64,000 nt of DNA from Thunnus maccoyii. Lineage: Eukaryota > Chordata > Actinopteri > Scombriformes > Scombridae. A model generated the notes under the pieces. The model searched no databases. It saw only the letters and a list, made by a program, of their open reading frames with translations, and had not been told where the DNA came from. The translations under genes were made by a program, and so were the position numbers. Position 1 is the first letter of the stretch. Each line of letters begins with the position of its first letter. Where the stretch lies: NCBI RefSeq assembly GCF_910596095.1, contig NC_056536.1, forward strand, positions 13,163,291 through 13,227,290, in the 5' to 3' direction. Shown here piece by piece: positions 62,666 through 64,000 of this stretch.

Positions 62666-64000
62666 AAAAGAAAAAAAGCTGGCAATATATAATATAACCT
62701 GCTGACAATGTTAGAGTAGCTTTTTTTGCTTTTAACTACACTGTTTTACTCAAAGACAATGTAGAACTGGATGATGCAGTCACTGATAAATGTTCCTTTT
62801 GTCTAACAAAAACAAAAGAGGAGAAATCTTAGTTGTGCAACTTCACAAAATATGCAGCTGAATTTGTAACTGAGTGACTGATATCTGATATATCATTCTG
62901 TTTGGACAAGTCTAATCTGAGGAATAAAAGACAGTTATTGATAGTGTATGTTGCTGGAAAACCCATTTCCCTGATCACAGCTGTGAGCTATCCTTCTTTT
63001 CTTTTTGCTCATTCTCAGCATACTTCTGAGTGAAAACAGGGCTGCGAGTCAAGCTGTGGTTGGAGGAATGGTGATGAGCAAGCGAGTGAGTAACAGTTGC
63101 TGTTATTGCGGCGCAGCTGCACAGTCAAAGAGTCTTTCTGTTGGTCATCTTGAATAAGAACAAAAACAAGTGAAGACTACACAACTGCCTTCACAGCTCA
63201 ACTGTGTTCACCATGGCTACAGGGTAAAGGCTTTCAGCTATTCGTGAGCTCCTTCCATCATTCTCTTGCACACTTCCTTCTCTACCCGCCGTTTTTAAAA
63301 TAAAAGCAACACTGCACTGGAAGTGAAACTCAACTTCAGTCATACAATGTCTTTTGAAATGTTTTAGGAAGAGCAGCATTGTATTTCTGAACACAAAGGC
63401 ACTTAACTCTTTAATATTACAACATGTTAGCATGACCACTCCTACCAGATTCCATGAGAGGACACCCTCAACTTCCTGGGAAATTGTTTCTTCCAACGAA
63501 ACAATTTCTCTGTAATTTTGACCACTGGTGCTGCACTAGATAAGGTGAATACACAATTTCATCCATTAAATCCAGAAAATATTTTTAACAATAGCCTCCT
63601 TCAATTCTCTCACTTTTTAATGACCTTTCGGTCGTACCTTAACCATCAACTCAACTCTACGCCACTTTTAGTTCATCTGTGTCTTTGTTGCACACAGGCA
63701 ACTGTTTGCTAACTTCTTAGCTGTGATAAGTGATATACTAATGGTGGATCAGGGCTGTGTTTCTGTGTTTATTTTGAGTTCTGTATGCCCCCTACTGGTC
63801 AAAATTTGTTTAATACAGCTTTAAGGAAGTAAAGATACACTCTCATGGCGTCTTTAATGATACAACTAACAGTAAATGCAATAATTTGCTAATTTTGGCC
63901 CATATGTCCCACTCATTAAAGAAATACCCACAACTTTAACATCACATAGCTTTGACCATGACCAGACCATGTGCTGTAGAGTGTTTATTTTATCCATCTT
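62666..64000. other. Intergenic sequence to the window end
   Basis: No exon recognised. 'gccccctactggtcaaaatt' near 63788 resembles the end of a common fish repeat. No further elastase copy begins before the window ends. Confidence 0.4.

Noticed and set aside
61698-64000. Search for a fourth elastase copy
   Set aside because: No GDSGG, TAAHC or NDIAL coding block on either strand beyond gene 3 or left of gene 1.

Overview
The window is vertebrate nuclear DNA, almost certainly from a teleost fish. The only intact protein-coding genes are three pancreatic elastase genes with the usual eight-exon vertebrate CELA structure. The surrounding sequence has the look of a fish genome: short palindromic DNA elements of recognisable teleost types, tRNA-like SINE fragments, dispersed 'tttgtatagcacc...gtgcttta' and 'gatagatactttatta' repeats, and many CA/GA microsatellites. 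There is no bacterial, viral, plasmid or CRISPR signal.

Region 1 (1 to about 44.1 kb) is a gene desert. I could find no convincing exon on either strand. It holds microsatellites, two short inverted-repeat elements (13.6 and 15.5 kb), a roughly 1.07 kb degraded inverted-repeat element with a SINE inside (36.7-37.8 kb), and several repeat-free, homeodomain-motif-rich stretches that look like conserved non-coding elements (about 0.5-1.1, 2.1-2.6, 4.0-4.3, 5.6-5.9, 17.3-17.9, 20.4-20.7, 24.4-24.7, 34.4-34.8 and 41.8-41.9 kb). Their conservation cannot be shown from one sequence.

Region 2 (about 42.9-49.1 kb) is packed with transposon debris. It contains a 501-bp MITE with near-perfect terminal inverted repeats and an exact 8-bp target duplication, nested in an older repeat. 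It also has a diverged direct duplication of about 440 bp, a (CA)29 tract joined to an (AAT)n/(ATT)n palindrome, and a frame-broken THAP-domain plus DDE transposase relic. The left end of that relic matches the MITE terminus.

Region 3 (49.7-61.7 kb) is the elastase cluster. Gene 1 is on the minus strand (49791-52860). Genes 2 (54251-57637) and 3 (58059-61697) are on the plus strand. Genes 1 and 2 are head to head across 1.4 kb, and genes 2 and 3 are in tandem. I reconstructed all 24 coding exons. In every gene the splice sites are GT-AG and the exon phases are identical. Each predicts a secreted zymogen (265, 267 and 267 aa) with signal peptide, Cys-led activation peptide, His/Asp/Ser triad and ten cysteines. 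A Gly in the S1 wall (VSFGS) puts them in the CELA2 (elastase 2) branch, not CELA3 or CELA1. They should act together as acinar-cell digestive proteases with somewhat different pockets. Region 4 (61.7-64 kb) is intergenic with another SINE-like fragment.
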